Shown here in pieces: positions 1-5,906 of a stretch of DNA of 9,695 nucleotides. Origin of the DNA: Gammaproteobacteria bacterium (GTDB lineage: Bacteria; Pseudomonadota; Gammaproteobacteria; Chromatiales; Chromatiaceae). The notes beneath the pieces were generated by a model that saw nothing but the letters and a program-made list of their open reading frames with translations, ran no database searches and was not told where the DNA came from. The stretch spans positions 1 through 9,695 of the forward strand of contig JADWMH010000069.1 of the NCBI GenBank assembly GCA_015767355.1. Reading direction: 5' to 3'. A program made the translations under genes and the position numbers. Within the stretch, counting starts at the first letter, position 1. Each line of letters opens with the position of its first letter.

Positions 1-92
1 GACGCAAAAGGTTTTTCTTGGCGAGCTTGGCCTACATGGATGTAGGTCAGGGGCGCAAGCAGGACGCGGAAGCTTTGCGTCTTGGCGAGAGT
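1..92. repeat. Palindromic intergenic repeat at the window edge
   Basis: This stretch has layered symmetry. GACGCAAA at 1-8 is the inverse of TTTGCGTC at 74-81. Inside, CCTACAT (31-37) and ATGTAGG (40-46) form a tight 7-bp hairpin. The octamer-plus CTTGGCGAG occurs directly repeated at 17-25 and 81-89. Frame 1 reads through as a short peptide that stops at 43-45, so this could be the tail of a gene lying to the left, but the symmetry argues for a dispersed palindromic repeat. The left boundary is cut by the window. Confidence 0.6.
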
Positions 93-167
93 AATTGTGT
101 AAATTTGACTCATTTGTAAAAACATTAGTCATTCAAGGAGCATCAAGAATCTGTGCTGGGAACAAAC

Positions 168-410
168 TCAGGCTTCATCATGAATCAGCTCAAACAGCTG
201 GTCTTTCAAAAAAAGGCGTTCCTTCTTCAGCTGTTCTACATATTCATCACTGGTGGGCTGGCTGCCATCTTCGATGCGAAAAACCTGCTTATCCACATCC
301 TCATATTTATCCATGAGCTTGTGGAAACGGTTATTCTCCATTTTCAGCTGATGAATCTGCTCCCTGTAGTGTGGAAACTCCTTGACCAGCGGGTGGTGTG
401 TCAGCGGCAT
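168..410 (-). CDS. YdcH-family (DUF465) small coiled-coil protein
   Basis: An 80-residue, highly charged helical protein. Its N-terminus (MPLTHHPLVKEFPHYREQI) and the heptad-like run of Leu, Met and charged residues after it match the DUF465/YdcH family, small proteins of unknown function that are usually 65-80 residues long. A PxxxDEYVEQLKKERLxLKD stretch near residues 53-72 is the second family helix. There is no signal peptide, membrane segment or cysteine. The ATG is well placed behind GGAGG about eight bases upstream. The gene starts only 21 bp after the carA stop on the same strand, so co-transcription with carA is likely, but nothing in the sequence ties its role to carbamoyl phosphate. 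No T-rich hairpin terminator is visible between its stop and the left edge. Confidence 0.85.
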   Translation of the reverse strand: MPLTHHPLVKEFPHYREQIHQLKMENNRFHKLMDKYEDVDKQVFRIEDGSQPTSDEYVEQLKKERLFLKDQLFELIHDEA

Positions 411-431
411 GGCTAAACCTCCAGGGAAACT

Positions 432-1568
432 CTATTGAATCAACTCTTTCATCAAATCGATGAAATGGTCAAAAACCGGTGCGACATCATGCGGCCCGGG
501 ACTGGCCTCGGGATGCCCCTGAAAACTGAAAGCGGGCTTGTGTGTGTGATGAATCCCCTGCAGGGAGCCATCAAAGAGTGACCTGTGGGTTGCCTCGAGA
601 TGCGGCGGCAGGCTTGCCTCATCCACGGCAAAACCGTGGTTCTGGCTGGAGATCATCACTTCGCCCGTATCGATGACCTGTACCGGGTGGTTGGCGCCAT
701 GATGACCAAATTTCATCTTCACACTGCTCGCGCCGCAGGCTAGCCCCAGCAGCTGATGTCCAAGGCAAATTCCAAAGATTGGAATATTGGCCTCCAGCAG
801 CTGCTGAATCGCCTCGATGGCGTAGAGACAGGGCTCGGGGTCTCCCGGGCCATTGGAGAGAAAAATGCCGTCCGGCGACATTGCCAGCACATCCTGCGCA
901 GGAGTCTGAGCCGGGACCACTGTCACCCTGCAGCCGCGCTCCACCAGCATGCGTAAAATATTGCGTTTGACGCCAAAATCATAGGCCACCACATGAAAGT
1001 CATGCTGTGCATCATCAACAAGCTGGTAGCCATCTTCGAGCGACCACACTCCCTCATCCCAACAATAGCCGGCTGTCGTGGTGACCTCCTTTGCCAGATC
1101 CATTCCCTTCAGGCCTGCAAAATCCTGTGCAGCTGTCAGCGCCTTTGACTCCTCGATGTTTGAACCGGTGATCAGGCAGCCGTTCTGCGCTCCCTTCTCG
1201 CGTAAAATCCTTGTCAGGCGGCGGGTATCGATATTGGCGATAGCCACGATGTTGTGACGCTTCAAGTAATCCTGAAGAGACTCCTGACTGCGCCAGTTGC
1301 TGACGATCATCGGCAGGTCACGGATAATCAGACCTGCAGCATGCACAGCCGATGACTCTTCATCTTCACTATTGATGCCGGTATTGCCAATATGCGGATA
1401 GGTCAGGGTGACGAGTTGACGCCGATAGGAGGGGTCGGTCAGAATCTCCTGATAGCCTGTCATCGAAGTATTGAATACCACTTCGCCAACAGATTCTCCG
1501 TCAGCGCCGATTGATTCGCCACGAAACATACAGCCATCTTCCAAAACCAGAAGTGCGGAGTTATTCAC
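432..1568 (-). CDS. carA: Carbamoyl-phosphate synthase small (glutaminase) subunit
   Basis: CarA hydrolyses glutamine and channels ammonia to the large subunit CarB, which makes carbamoyl phosphate for arginine and pyrimidine synthesis in the cytoplasm. With the start chosen here the protein has 378 residues, close to the 382 of E. coli. The N-terminal CarA domain begins SALLVLEDG, and TSMTGYQEILTDPSY follows at about 35-48. The class I glutamine amidotransferase domain (about 192-378) holds the nucleophile in GICLGHQ (Cys268) and the His352/Glu354 pair in FQGHPEASPG. The frame is open to a GTG at 1590-1592. I prefer the GTG at 1566-1568 because AGAGGA lies six bases upstream and the product then aligns with the E. 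coli N-terminus. carB does not follow; a YdcH gene does. A hairpin-rich leader precedes the gene. Confidence 0.97.
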   Translation of the reverse strand: MNNSALLVLEDGCMFRGESIGADGESVGEVVFNTSMTGYQEILTDPSYRRQLVTLTYPHIGNTGINSEDEESSAVHAAGLIIRDLPMIVSNWRSQESLQDYLKRHNIVAIANIDTRRLTRILREKGAQNGCLITGSNIEESKALTAAQDFAGLKGMDLAKEVTTTAGYCWDEGVWSLEDGYQLVDDAQHDFHVVAYDFGVKRNILRMLVERGCRVTVVPAQTPAQDVLAMSPDGIFLSNGPGDPEPCLYAIEAIQQLLEANIPIFGICLGHQLLGLACGASSVKMKFGHHGANHPVQVIDTGEVMISSQNHGFAVDEASLPPHLEATHRSLFDGSLQGIHHTHKPAFSFQGHPEASPGPHDVAPVFDHFIDLMKELIQ

Positions 1569-1594
1569 CGGCCATCCTCTTAAAACAGGCACAC

Positions 1595-1678
1595 AAAAAA
1601 CGGGACTCTATGAAGCCGCCCCGTAAAAAACCCGAATGGGTAACTGATGGGATTTTACGTTAGTTACCCCTCATTCGG
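1595..1678 (-). promoter_or_regulatory. carA leader with two tandem terminator-like hairpins
   Basis: Read on the minus strand, CCGAATGAGGGGTAACT (1678 to 1662) pairs with AGTTACCCATTCGG (1645 to 1632), about 14 bp with a small bulge and a 16-base loop. It is followed by G and six T (1630 to 1625), the form of an intrinsic terminator. A second, weaker stem, ACGGG (1624 to 1620) with CCCGT (1604 to 1600), is followed by six T (1600 to 1595). The carA start is about 27 bases further on. The first hairpin may simply end trxC transcription, with its stop 158 bp upstream. Alternatively the pair may attenuate carA. I see no clear leader peptide or competing antiterminator, so attenuation is only inferred. 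Confidence 0.55.
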
Positions 1679-1723
1679 CAAGAGATATTACCTTGAAAAA
1701 CTGCAACACTCGCTATGATCAAG

Positions 1724-1796
1724 AACCACACGAAAAACACGAACAATCAGCCTCTCCATTTTAGTTATTTTCGTGTCTTTCGTGCTTTTCGTGGTT
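1724..1796. repeat. Short inverted-repeat element of CACGAA units
   Basis: The left arm begins AACCACACGAAAAACACGAA (1724-1743). The right arm (1768-1796) carries the inverse pattern, three TTCGTG-type units ending CGTGGTT. Each arm is itself a tandem of roughly 9-10 base CACGAAAA units, so the arms can pair in several registers. The 24-base centre is unremarkable. The element lies in the gap between trxC and carA. Arrays of this type recur in intergenic DNA of many environmental bacteria and resemble non-autonomous palindromic elements. No transposase is present here. Confidence 0.75.
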
Positions 1797-1835
1797 GAAA
1801 AAATCTTATAGCTCCTGAATAAAAATACAGAAAAG

Positions 1836-2270
1836 TTACAAAATGCTCCTCACCCACTGGATCAACTGCGGCGCCTGCATTGCGCCCGCCTGTCGCGCCA
1901 CCTCTTTGCCTCCCTTGAAGATAGCGATAGTAGGAATACTGCGAATATCGAACTGAGCCGCAAGATTCTGGTTCTTCTCGGTATCGACTTTCAACAGACG
2001 CACCCGCGGCTCCAACTCTATTGCCGCCTGTGCAAACATCGGTGCCATCATTTTGCAGGGACCGCACCACTCAGCCCAGAAGTCCACCAGCAGCGGCACA
2101 TCCGAACGGCTGATTTGACGCTGAAAAGCAGCCTCGTCGACTTCCAGCGGCTTTCCCTGGAACAGCGGCTGCTTGCACTTTCCGCATTTTGGATTATCAC
2201 TCAGACGAGCTGCCGGGATGCGGTTGATGCCCTGGCAGTGCGGGCAGACGATGTGAAATTGATCAGGCAT
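1836..2270 (-). CDS. trxC: Thioredoxin 2 with N-terminal zinc-ribbon
   Basis: A cytoplasmic disulfide reductase, normally recycled by thioredoxin reductase and associated with oxidative stress in enterobacteria. The 144 residues fit the TrxC length (139 in E. coli). The N-terminus has the two zinc-binding pairs CPHC (Cys9/Cys12) and CGKC (Cys29/Cys32), which separate TrxC from TrxA. The thioredoxin domain follows from about residue 45, with the active site WCGPC (Cys69/Cys72) and the cis-proline in RSIPT (Pro113). The ATG gives the expected N-terminus, but the ribosome site is poor: only a GAG about ten bases upstream. The gene stands alone between two CACGAA inverted-repeat elements, and carA is the next gene downstream, 267 bp away. 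Confidence 0.95.
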   Translation of the reverse strand: MPDQFHIVCPHCQGINRIPAARLSDNPKCGKCKQPLFQGKPLEVDEAAFQRQISRSDVPLLVDFWAEWCGPCKMMAPMFAQAAIELEPRVRLLKVDTEKNQNLAAQFDIRSIPTIAIFKGGKEVARQAGAMQAPQLIQWVRSIL

Positions 2271-2300
2271 AGGATGCGCTCAATGATTTCCAATGAAAAA

Positions 2301-2329
2301 GATATGGGGTTACTGCCACTAGATTTCAA
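2301..2329 (-). promoter_or_regulatory. Possible trxC promoter
   Basis: On the minus strand TTGAAA (2329 to 2324) matches five of six bases of a sigma-70 -35 box. A 17-base spacer leads to CATATC (2306 to 2301), a weak -10 with three matches. Transcription would begin about 25 bases before the trxC ATG. The -10 is poor, so this is a weak candidate. Confidence 0.25.
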
Positions 2330-2352
2330 TCCGGGATATACATGAAAAAAAT

Positions 2353-2614
2353 AACCACGAAAAGCACGAAAAAAATAATTTTTCAGAAAAACCCTCAATT
2401 GTTTGGGACGTAGGTTCTCAATAACCATAAGCCATCATGACTGTCAGCGTTTCGCAGCCAGAAGGCAGCTCCTACAGCATGCGCCGATAGCAAACTTAGG
2501 CGTAGGTCATCTGACCACGATTGAAAAGAGACTCCAAGCGTACTTCATGCATGGAATTCAGATATTGCCGAAAAAACGGACTGAAATTTTCGTGTTTTTC
2601 GTGATTTTCGTGGT
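2353..2614. repeat. Longer inverted-repeat element of CACGAA units
   Basis: The left arm AACCACGAAAAGCACGAAAA starts at 2353. The right arm (2587-2614) is its inverse with three TTCGTG-type units ending CGTGGT. The arms enclose about 212 bp with no convincing gene: short open frames there have no good start or ribosome site. Together with the hppA terminator this accounts for most of the 426-bp gene-free stretch 2271-2696. The arms match those at 1724-1796 closely, so both belong to one family. Confidence 0.75.
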
Positions 2615-2648
2615 AAATAAATTGGTTTACAGCAAATTATCGCAGACC

Positions 2649-2678
2649 AAAAAAAACCTCTCCAGAAGGAGAGGTTTT
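2649..2678 (-). terminator. Intrinsic terminator of hppA
   Basis: On the minus strand AAAACCTCTCC and GGAGAGGTTTT form a perfect 11-bp stem around the four-base loop TTCT. A run of eight T follows (2656 to 2649, overlapping the stem). It starts 19 bp after the hppA stop codon. The plus strand also reads as a hairpin followed by TTTT, so it could work weakly in both directions, but no plus-strand gene ends here. Confidence 0.88.
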
Positions 2679-2696
2679 AATTCCATAGCTACCTGA

Positions 2697-4721
2697 TCAG
2701 GCAAGCAGTGGAATGATCATCAGCGCAACGATATTGATGATCTTGATCAGCGGGTTGATCGCAGGACCTGCGGTATCCTTGTAGGGGTCGCCTACAGTAT
2801 CACCGGTTACCGCCGCCTTGTGAGCATCGGAACCTTTACCGCCGTGATTTCCATCTTCGATATACTTCTTGGCGTTATCCCATGCACCGCCGCCGGTGGT
2901 CATGGAGATCGCAACGAACAGACCGGTGACGATAGAACCCAGCAGCAAGCCACCCAGCGCTTCAGGCCCCAGCAACAGACCAACAGCTACAGGCACCAGA
3001 ATAGGCAGCAGCGAAGGAATAATCATCTCCTTGATGGCCGCCCTGGTCAGCATATCGACCGCTTTTGAATAGTCAGGCTTCTCGGTGTAATCCATGATGC
3101 CCGGCTTCTCCTTGAACTGGCGACGCACCTCGTTGACGATGCCGCCGGCCGCACGACCAACCGCTTCCATCGCCATGGCGCCAAACAGATAGGGAACCAG
3201 GCCGCCGATAAAGAGACCGATGATGACCATGTGGTTGGAGAGATCGAAAGTGGCTGAAATCCCCGCAGCCTCGAGACCATGGGTGTAGTCAGCAAACAGC
3301 ACCAGCGCGGCCAGTCCGGCTGAACCGATCGCATACCCCTTGGTGACAGCCTTGGTGGTGTTGCCAACGGCATCCAGAGGGTCGGTGATTGCACGCACGC
3401 TCTCATCCATGTTGGCCATCTCGGCAATGCCGCCGGCATTGTCGGTGATCGGGCCATAAGCATCGAGCGCAACGATGATGCCGGTCATGGAGAGCATTGC
3501 TGTGGCTGCAATCGCAATGCCATAGAGCCCAGCCAACTCGAAGGCTCCCCAGATGGAGAGACACACCATCAGCACCGGCAGCGCAGTTGATTTCATGGCG
3601 ACACCCAGACCTGCGATGACATTGGTGCCGTCACCCGTGGTGGATGCTTCCGCAATATGGCGAACCGGAGAGTACTCGGTGCTGGTGTAGTACTCGGTGA
3701 TGACAACCATTGCGCCGGTCAATGCCAGGCCGATCAATGCGGAACCAAACAGCGCCATGCTGGAGTATTGCGCATTGTCACCCATGAGCCACTCTGTCAC
3801 ACCGTAGAAGCCACCGGCAGACAAAACGCCGGCGACGATCAGGCCGCGATAGAGCGCACCCATGACATTGGTGCTGCCTTCAGGCAGTTTCACCATGTAG
3901 AGACCAATAATCGAGGCGATAATAGAGACGGCGCCAAGCATCAATGGATAGATGATTGGTGCTGTTCCAGCATCTTTCAGCATCAGAAATCCCAGCAGCA
4001 TGGTTGCAACCACGGTTACCGCATAGGTTTCGAACAGATCCGCGGCCATACCGGCGCAGTCGCCGACGTTGTCGCCGACATTATCTGCAATGACCGCAGG
4101 GTTGCGTGGATCATCCTCGGGGATGCCGGCTTCTACCTTACCGACGATATCTGCGCCGACATCAGCGCCCTTGGTGAAGATACCACCGCCAAGCCGGGCG
4201 AAAATCGAGATCAATGAACCGCCAAAGGCGAGTCCAACCAGGGAGTGCAGCGCTTTATTATCATCGACGCCCAGCATCGACATAACGGCATAGTAACCTG
4301 CTACACCAAGCAGTCCCAGACCAACGACCAGCATCCCGGTGATGGCCCCACCGCGAAAGGCGATATCCATCGCCGGCGACATGCCTAATTTTGCAGCTTC
4401 GGCCGTGCGGCTGTTGGCGCGCACCGAGATATTCATGCCGATAAAACCGGCGGCTCCGGAAAGAATCGCGCCAATGGCGAAACCGACGGCCATGTATGTG
4501 CCAAGAAATAAGGCAATAACGACCAGCAGTACGACACCAACCACACCAATGGCTGTATATTGACGGTTCAGATAGGCTGATGCGCCCTCCTGTACCGCCA
4601 GTGAAATGGCCTGCATCTCGCCGGAACCCTGCGGCTTGGCCAACAGCCAGCGGATAGACAACCCGCCATAAGCCAGGGCCGCCACCGCAGCGGCCAGGAT
4701 AATCAATAATTCTGTAGTCAT
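2697..4721 (-). CDS. hppA: Membrane-bound proton-pumping inorganic pyrophosphatase
   Basis: An integral membrane enzyme that couples hydrolysis of pyrophosphate to proton export, recovering energy from biosynthetic pyrophosphate. The 674 residues and about 16 hydrophobic segments fit bacterial H+-PPases. The active-site region reads GGGIFTKGADVGADIVGKVE (about 178-197), then EDDPRNPAVIADNVGDNVGD (about 202-221). A second acidic cluster, DNAGGIAEM, lies near 427-435, and a third, GDTVGDPYKDTAGPAINP, near 640-657. In the family, Lys in the GNTTK(A)xT motif marks potassium-independent enzymes and Ala marks potassium-dependent ones. Here it is Lys457 with Thr460, so a potassium-independent pump is predicted. 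The ATG has AGGAG seven bases upstream. The gene is monocistronic, closed by a strong terminator and divergent from a DUF302 gene. No pyrophosphate-dependent phosphofructokinase gene is adjacent. Confidence 0.97.
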   Translation of the reverse strand: MTTELLIILAAAVAALAYGGLSIRWLLAKPQGSGEMQAISLAVQEGASAYLNRQYTAIGVVGVVLLVVIALFLGTYMAVGFAIGAILSGAAGFIGMNISVRANSRTAEAAKLGMSPAMDIAFRGGAITGMLVVGLGLLGVAGYYAVMSMLGVDDNKALHSLVGLAFGGSLISIFARLGGGIFTKGADVGADIVGKVEAGIPEDDPRNPAVIADNVGDNVGDCAGMAADLFETYAVTVVATMLLGFLMLKDAGTAPIIYPLMLGAVSIIASIIGLYMVKLPEGSTNVMGALYRGLIVAGVLSAGGFYGVTEWLMGDNAQYSSMALFGSALIGLALTGAMVVITEYYTSTEYSPVRHIAEASTTGDGTNVIAGLGVAMKSTALPVLMVCLSIWGAFELAGLYGIAIAATAMLSMTGIIVALDAYGPITDNAGGIAEMANMDESVRAITDPLDAVGNTTKAVTKGYAIGSAGLAALVLFADYTHGLEAAGISATFDLSNHMVIIGLFIGGLVPYLFGAMAMEAVGRAAGGIVNEVRRQFKEKPGIMDYTEKPDYSKAVDMLTRAAIKEMIIPSLLPILVPVAVGLLLGPEALGGLLLGSIVTGLFVAISMTTGGGAWDNAKKYIEDGNHGGKGSDAHKAAVTGDTVGDPYKDTAGPAINPLIKIINIVALMIIPLLA

Positions 4722-4828
4722 GTGAGACTCCTATATTATGAGGTATCGGGATCCTACTCTCCTTATCCACTCCAGTGAAATAAGTATGCATAACTCCAAA
4801 CATAAGAAAATCCTATCCATTGATTTGA

Positions 4829-4858
4829 TTTACCTCAATGCCATCTTTGGCGTATTAT
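4829..4858 (+). promoter_or_regulatory. Possible sigma-70 promoter of the DUF302 gene
   Basis: TTTACC (4829-4834, four of six -35 bases), an 18-base spacer and TATTAT (4853-4858, five of six -10 bases) lie about 50 bases before the start codon. This is the best fit in the 189-bp gap shared with divergent hppA. I saw no comparable hppA promoter on the other strand. Confidence 0.4.
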
Positions 4859-4910
4859 GTATCTTTACTGACAAATATCAATCAAAACAGAAGAGATCTG
4901 GAGGAGACAT

Positions 4911-5498
4911 ATGTCATTTATTCGTAACCTGCTCGCCCTAGTCGGCGTCATTGCCATTGCCAGCGGCATCTTTTTCTACGGTAAAATCGCCCCTGAGATT
5001 GCCGCATTCAAGCAACTGGACCCCGGCGCCAAGGATGTCTATCTCACCATGTGGGAGAAACTCAAGGAGACGGGCAACTCTGCAGACGCCAGTATCTGGA
5101 AATTCCCGCTCGAGAAGGGAGTCAGCTGGGAAGACGCCGAAGAGGCGATGGCGTCAGTCGCCAACGAACACAACATCAAGAATGTCGGTGAACTGCCGCT
5201 CTCGGAGCAGGTCAAGATAATGACCGGCGAAGAGCAGCGTTTTCTGAAGATCTATCAATATTGCGATCCGCTCATCGCCAAGCAAATGGTGGATTTCAGC
5301 GACGCCTTTGCCGCATTTCTCCCCTGCCGCATCTCCATGGTCGAGGACAAGGATGGTAAATTCTGGCTCTATGCGCTGAACATGGACATGATGATCGAAG
5401 GTGGCAGGACGCTCCCTGATCCACTGCTTTCCCAGGCCAGCAAGGTGCGGGAAGTCATCCTCGATATCATGAAAAAGGGCGCCGCCGGCGATTTTTAA
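4911..5498 (+). CDS. Membrane-anchored DUF302 domain protein
   Basis: A 195-residue protein of unknown biochemical function. Residues about 5-23 form one hydrophobic segment without a clear cleavage site, so an N-terminal anchor with the rest in the periplasm is likely. After a charged linker, the DUF302-like core runs from about 110 to 190, with YQYCDPLIAK (Cys118) and FLPCRISMVEDKDGKFW (Cys139); the LPCR step is typical of this family. The two cysteines could form a disulfide or bind a ligand. The start is secure: GGAGGAG lies just upstream of the ATG. Related proteins are common in sulfur-oxidising bacteria, but no sulfur gene is in view here. The gene is divergent from hppA and is followed by the large nested repeat, so it is probably transcribed alone. 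Family assignment is fairly sure; role is unknown. Confidence 0.82.
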   Translation: MSFIRNLLALVGVIAIASGIFFYGKIAPEIAAFKQLDPGAKDVYLTMWEKLKETGNSADASIWKFPLEKGVSWEDAEEAMASVANEHNIKNVGELPLSEQVKIMTGEEQRFLKIYQYCDPLIAKQMVDFSDAFAAFLPCRISMVEDKDGKFWLYALNMDMMIEGGRTLPDPLLSQASKVREVILDIMKKGAAGDF

Positions 5499-5507
5499 GG
5501 CATTTTG

Positions 5508-5838
5508 AACCACAGATGAACACAGATACACACAGATTTATAGGAAAAATGTAATATCTCAGGAACTCCGTGCATTGAAGTTCATTTTTTTAAAACAGAT
5601 GTCATTGCGAGGAGCCGTAGGCGACGCGGCAATCTGGCTTGGGATTATAAATTACATCCTTGTAATTTACCCTTCGGGTCGCACAAAGTGTGTTCAATTT
5701 TTCTCCAAGCAAAATTAGTGCCGCAGTCGCTTAGGCTCCCTCGCAATGACGGCATTTACACGGAGTTATTGAGATGTTACCGAACAATGCACTCATTTAT
5801 TGATGAACTGAAAAAAACATCTGTGTTTATCTGTGGTT
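5508..5838. repeat. Nested four-level inverted repeat
   Basis: This fills most of the 408-bp gene-free stretch 5499-5906. Level one: AACCACAGATGAACACAGAT (5508-5527) and the inverse at 5819-5838, 19 of 20 bases matching. Level two: 5551-5572 against 5759-5780, 19 of 22 matching, ending CTCCGTG and CACGGAG. Level three: GTCATTGCGAGGAGCC from 5601 against the inverse ending CTCGCAATGAC at 5750, imperfect over about 40 bases. Level four: AAATTACA (5649-5656), loop TCCT, TGTAATTT (5661-5668), perfect. The outer two levels and the third look like separate repeat families stacked inside one another. No open frame with a credible start lies within. Confidence 0.85.
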
Positions 5839-5906
5839 TCTTTTGTGGTTAATTGATGATTCGCTGAAAAATTTCACCTCCGTTCACACTGTATCCCGGT
5901 TTTGTT

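Noticed and set aside
95..416. Plus-strand open frames opposite the YdcH gene
   Set aside because: They lie antisense to a well-supported gene with a good ribosome site, and their translations show no family features.
1569..1592. Longer carA start at GTG 1590-1592
   Set aside because: The extra eight residues have no counterpart in E. coli CarA, and the best ribosome site precedes the internal GTG at 1568.
1765..2070. Minus-strand 101-residue frame overlapping trxC
   Set aside because: It is an out-of-frame shadow of trxC extending into the CACGAA repeat.
1724..2614. CRISPR array from the spaced CACGAA repeats
   Set aside because: The units are only 9-10 bases, almost without spacers and in inverted pairs; no cas gene is present.
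3657..4217. Plus-strand 186-residue frame inside hppA
   Set aside because: Antisense to conserved hppA coding sequence; no ribosome site or family features.
4261..4803. Minus-strand 180-residue frame overlapping the hppA start
   Set aside because: Same strand, different frame from hppA; composition is Arg/Gly/Trp-rich as expected of a shadow, with no recognisable domain.
5477..5498. GC-rich CGCCGCCGGCG followed by five T at the end of the DUF302 gene
   Set aside because: It looks like a terminator, but the stem could only form with an impossibly small loop or three base pairs, and it lies inside the coding sequence.
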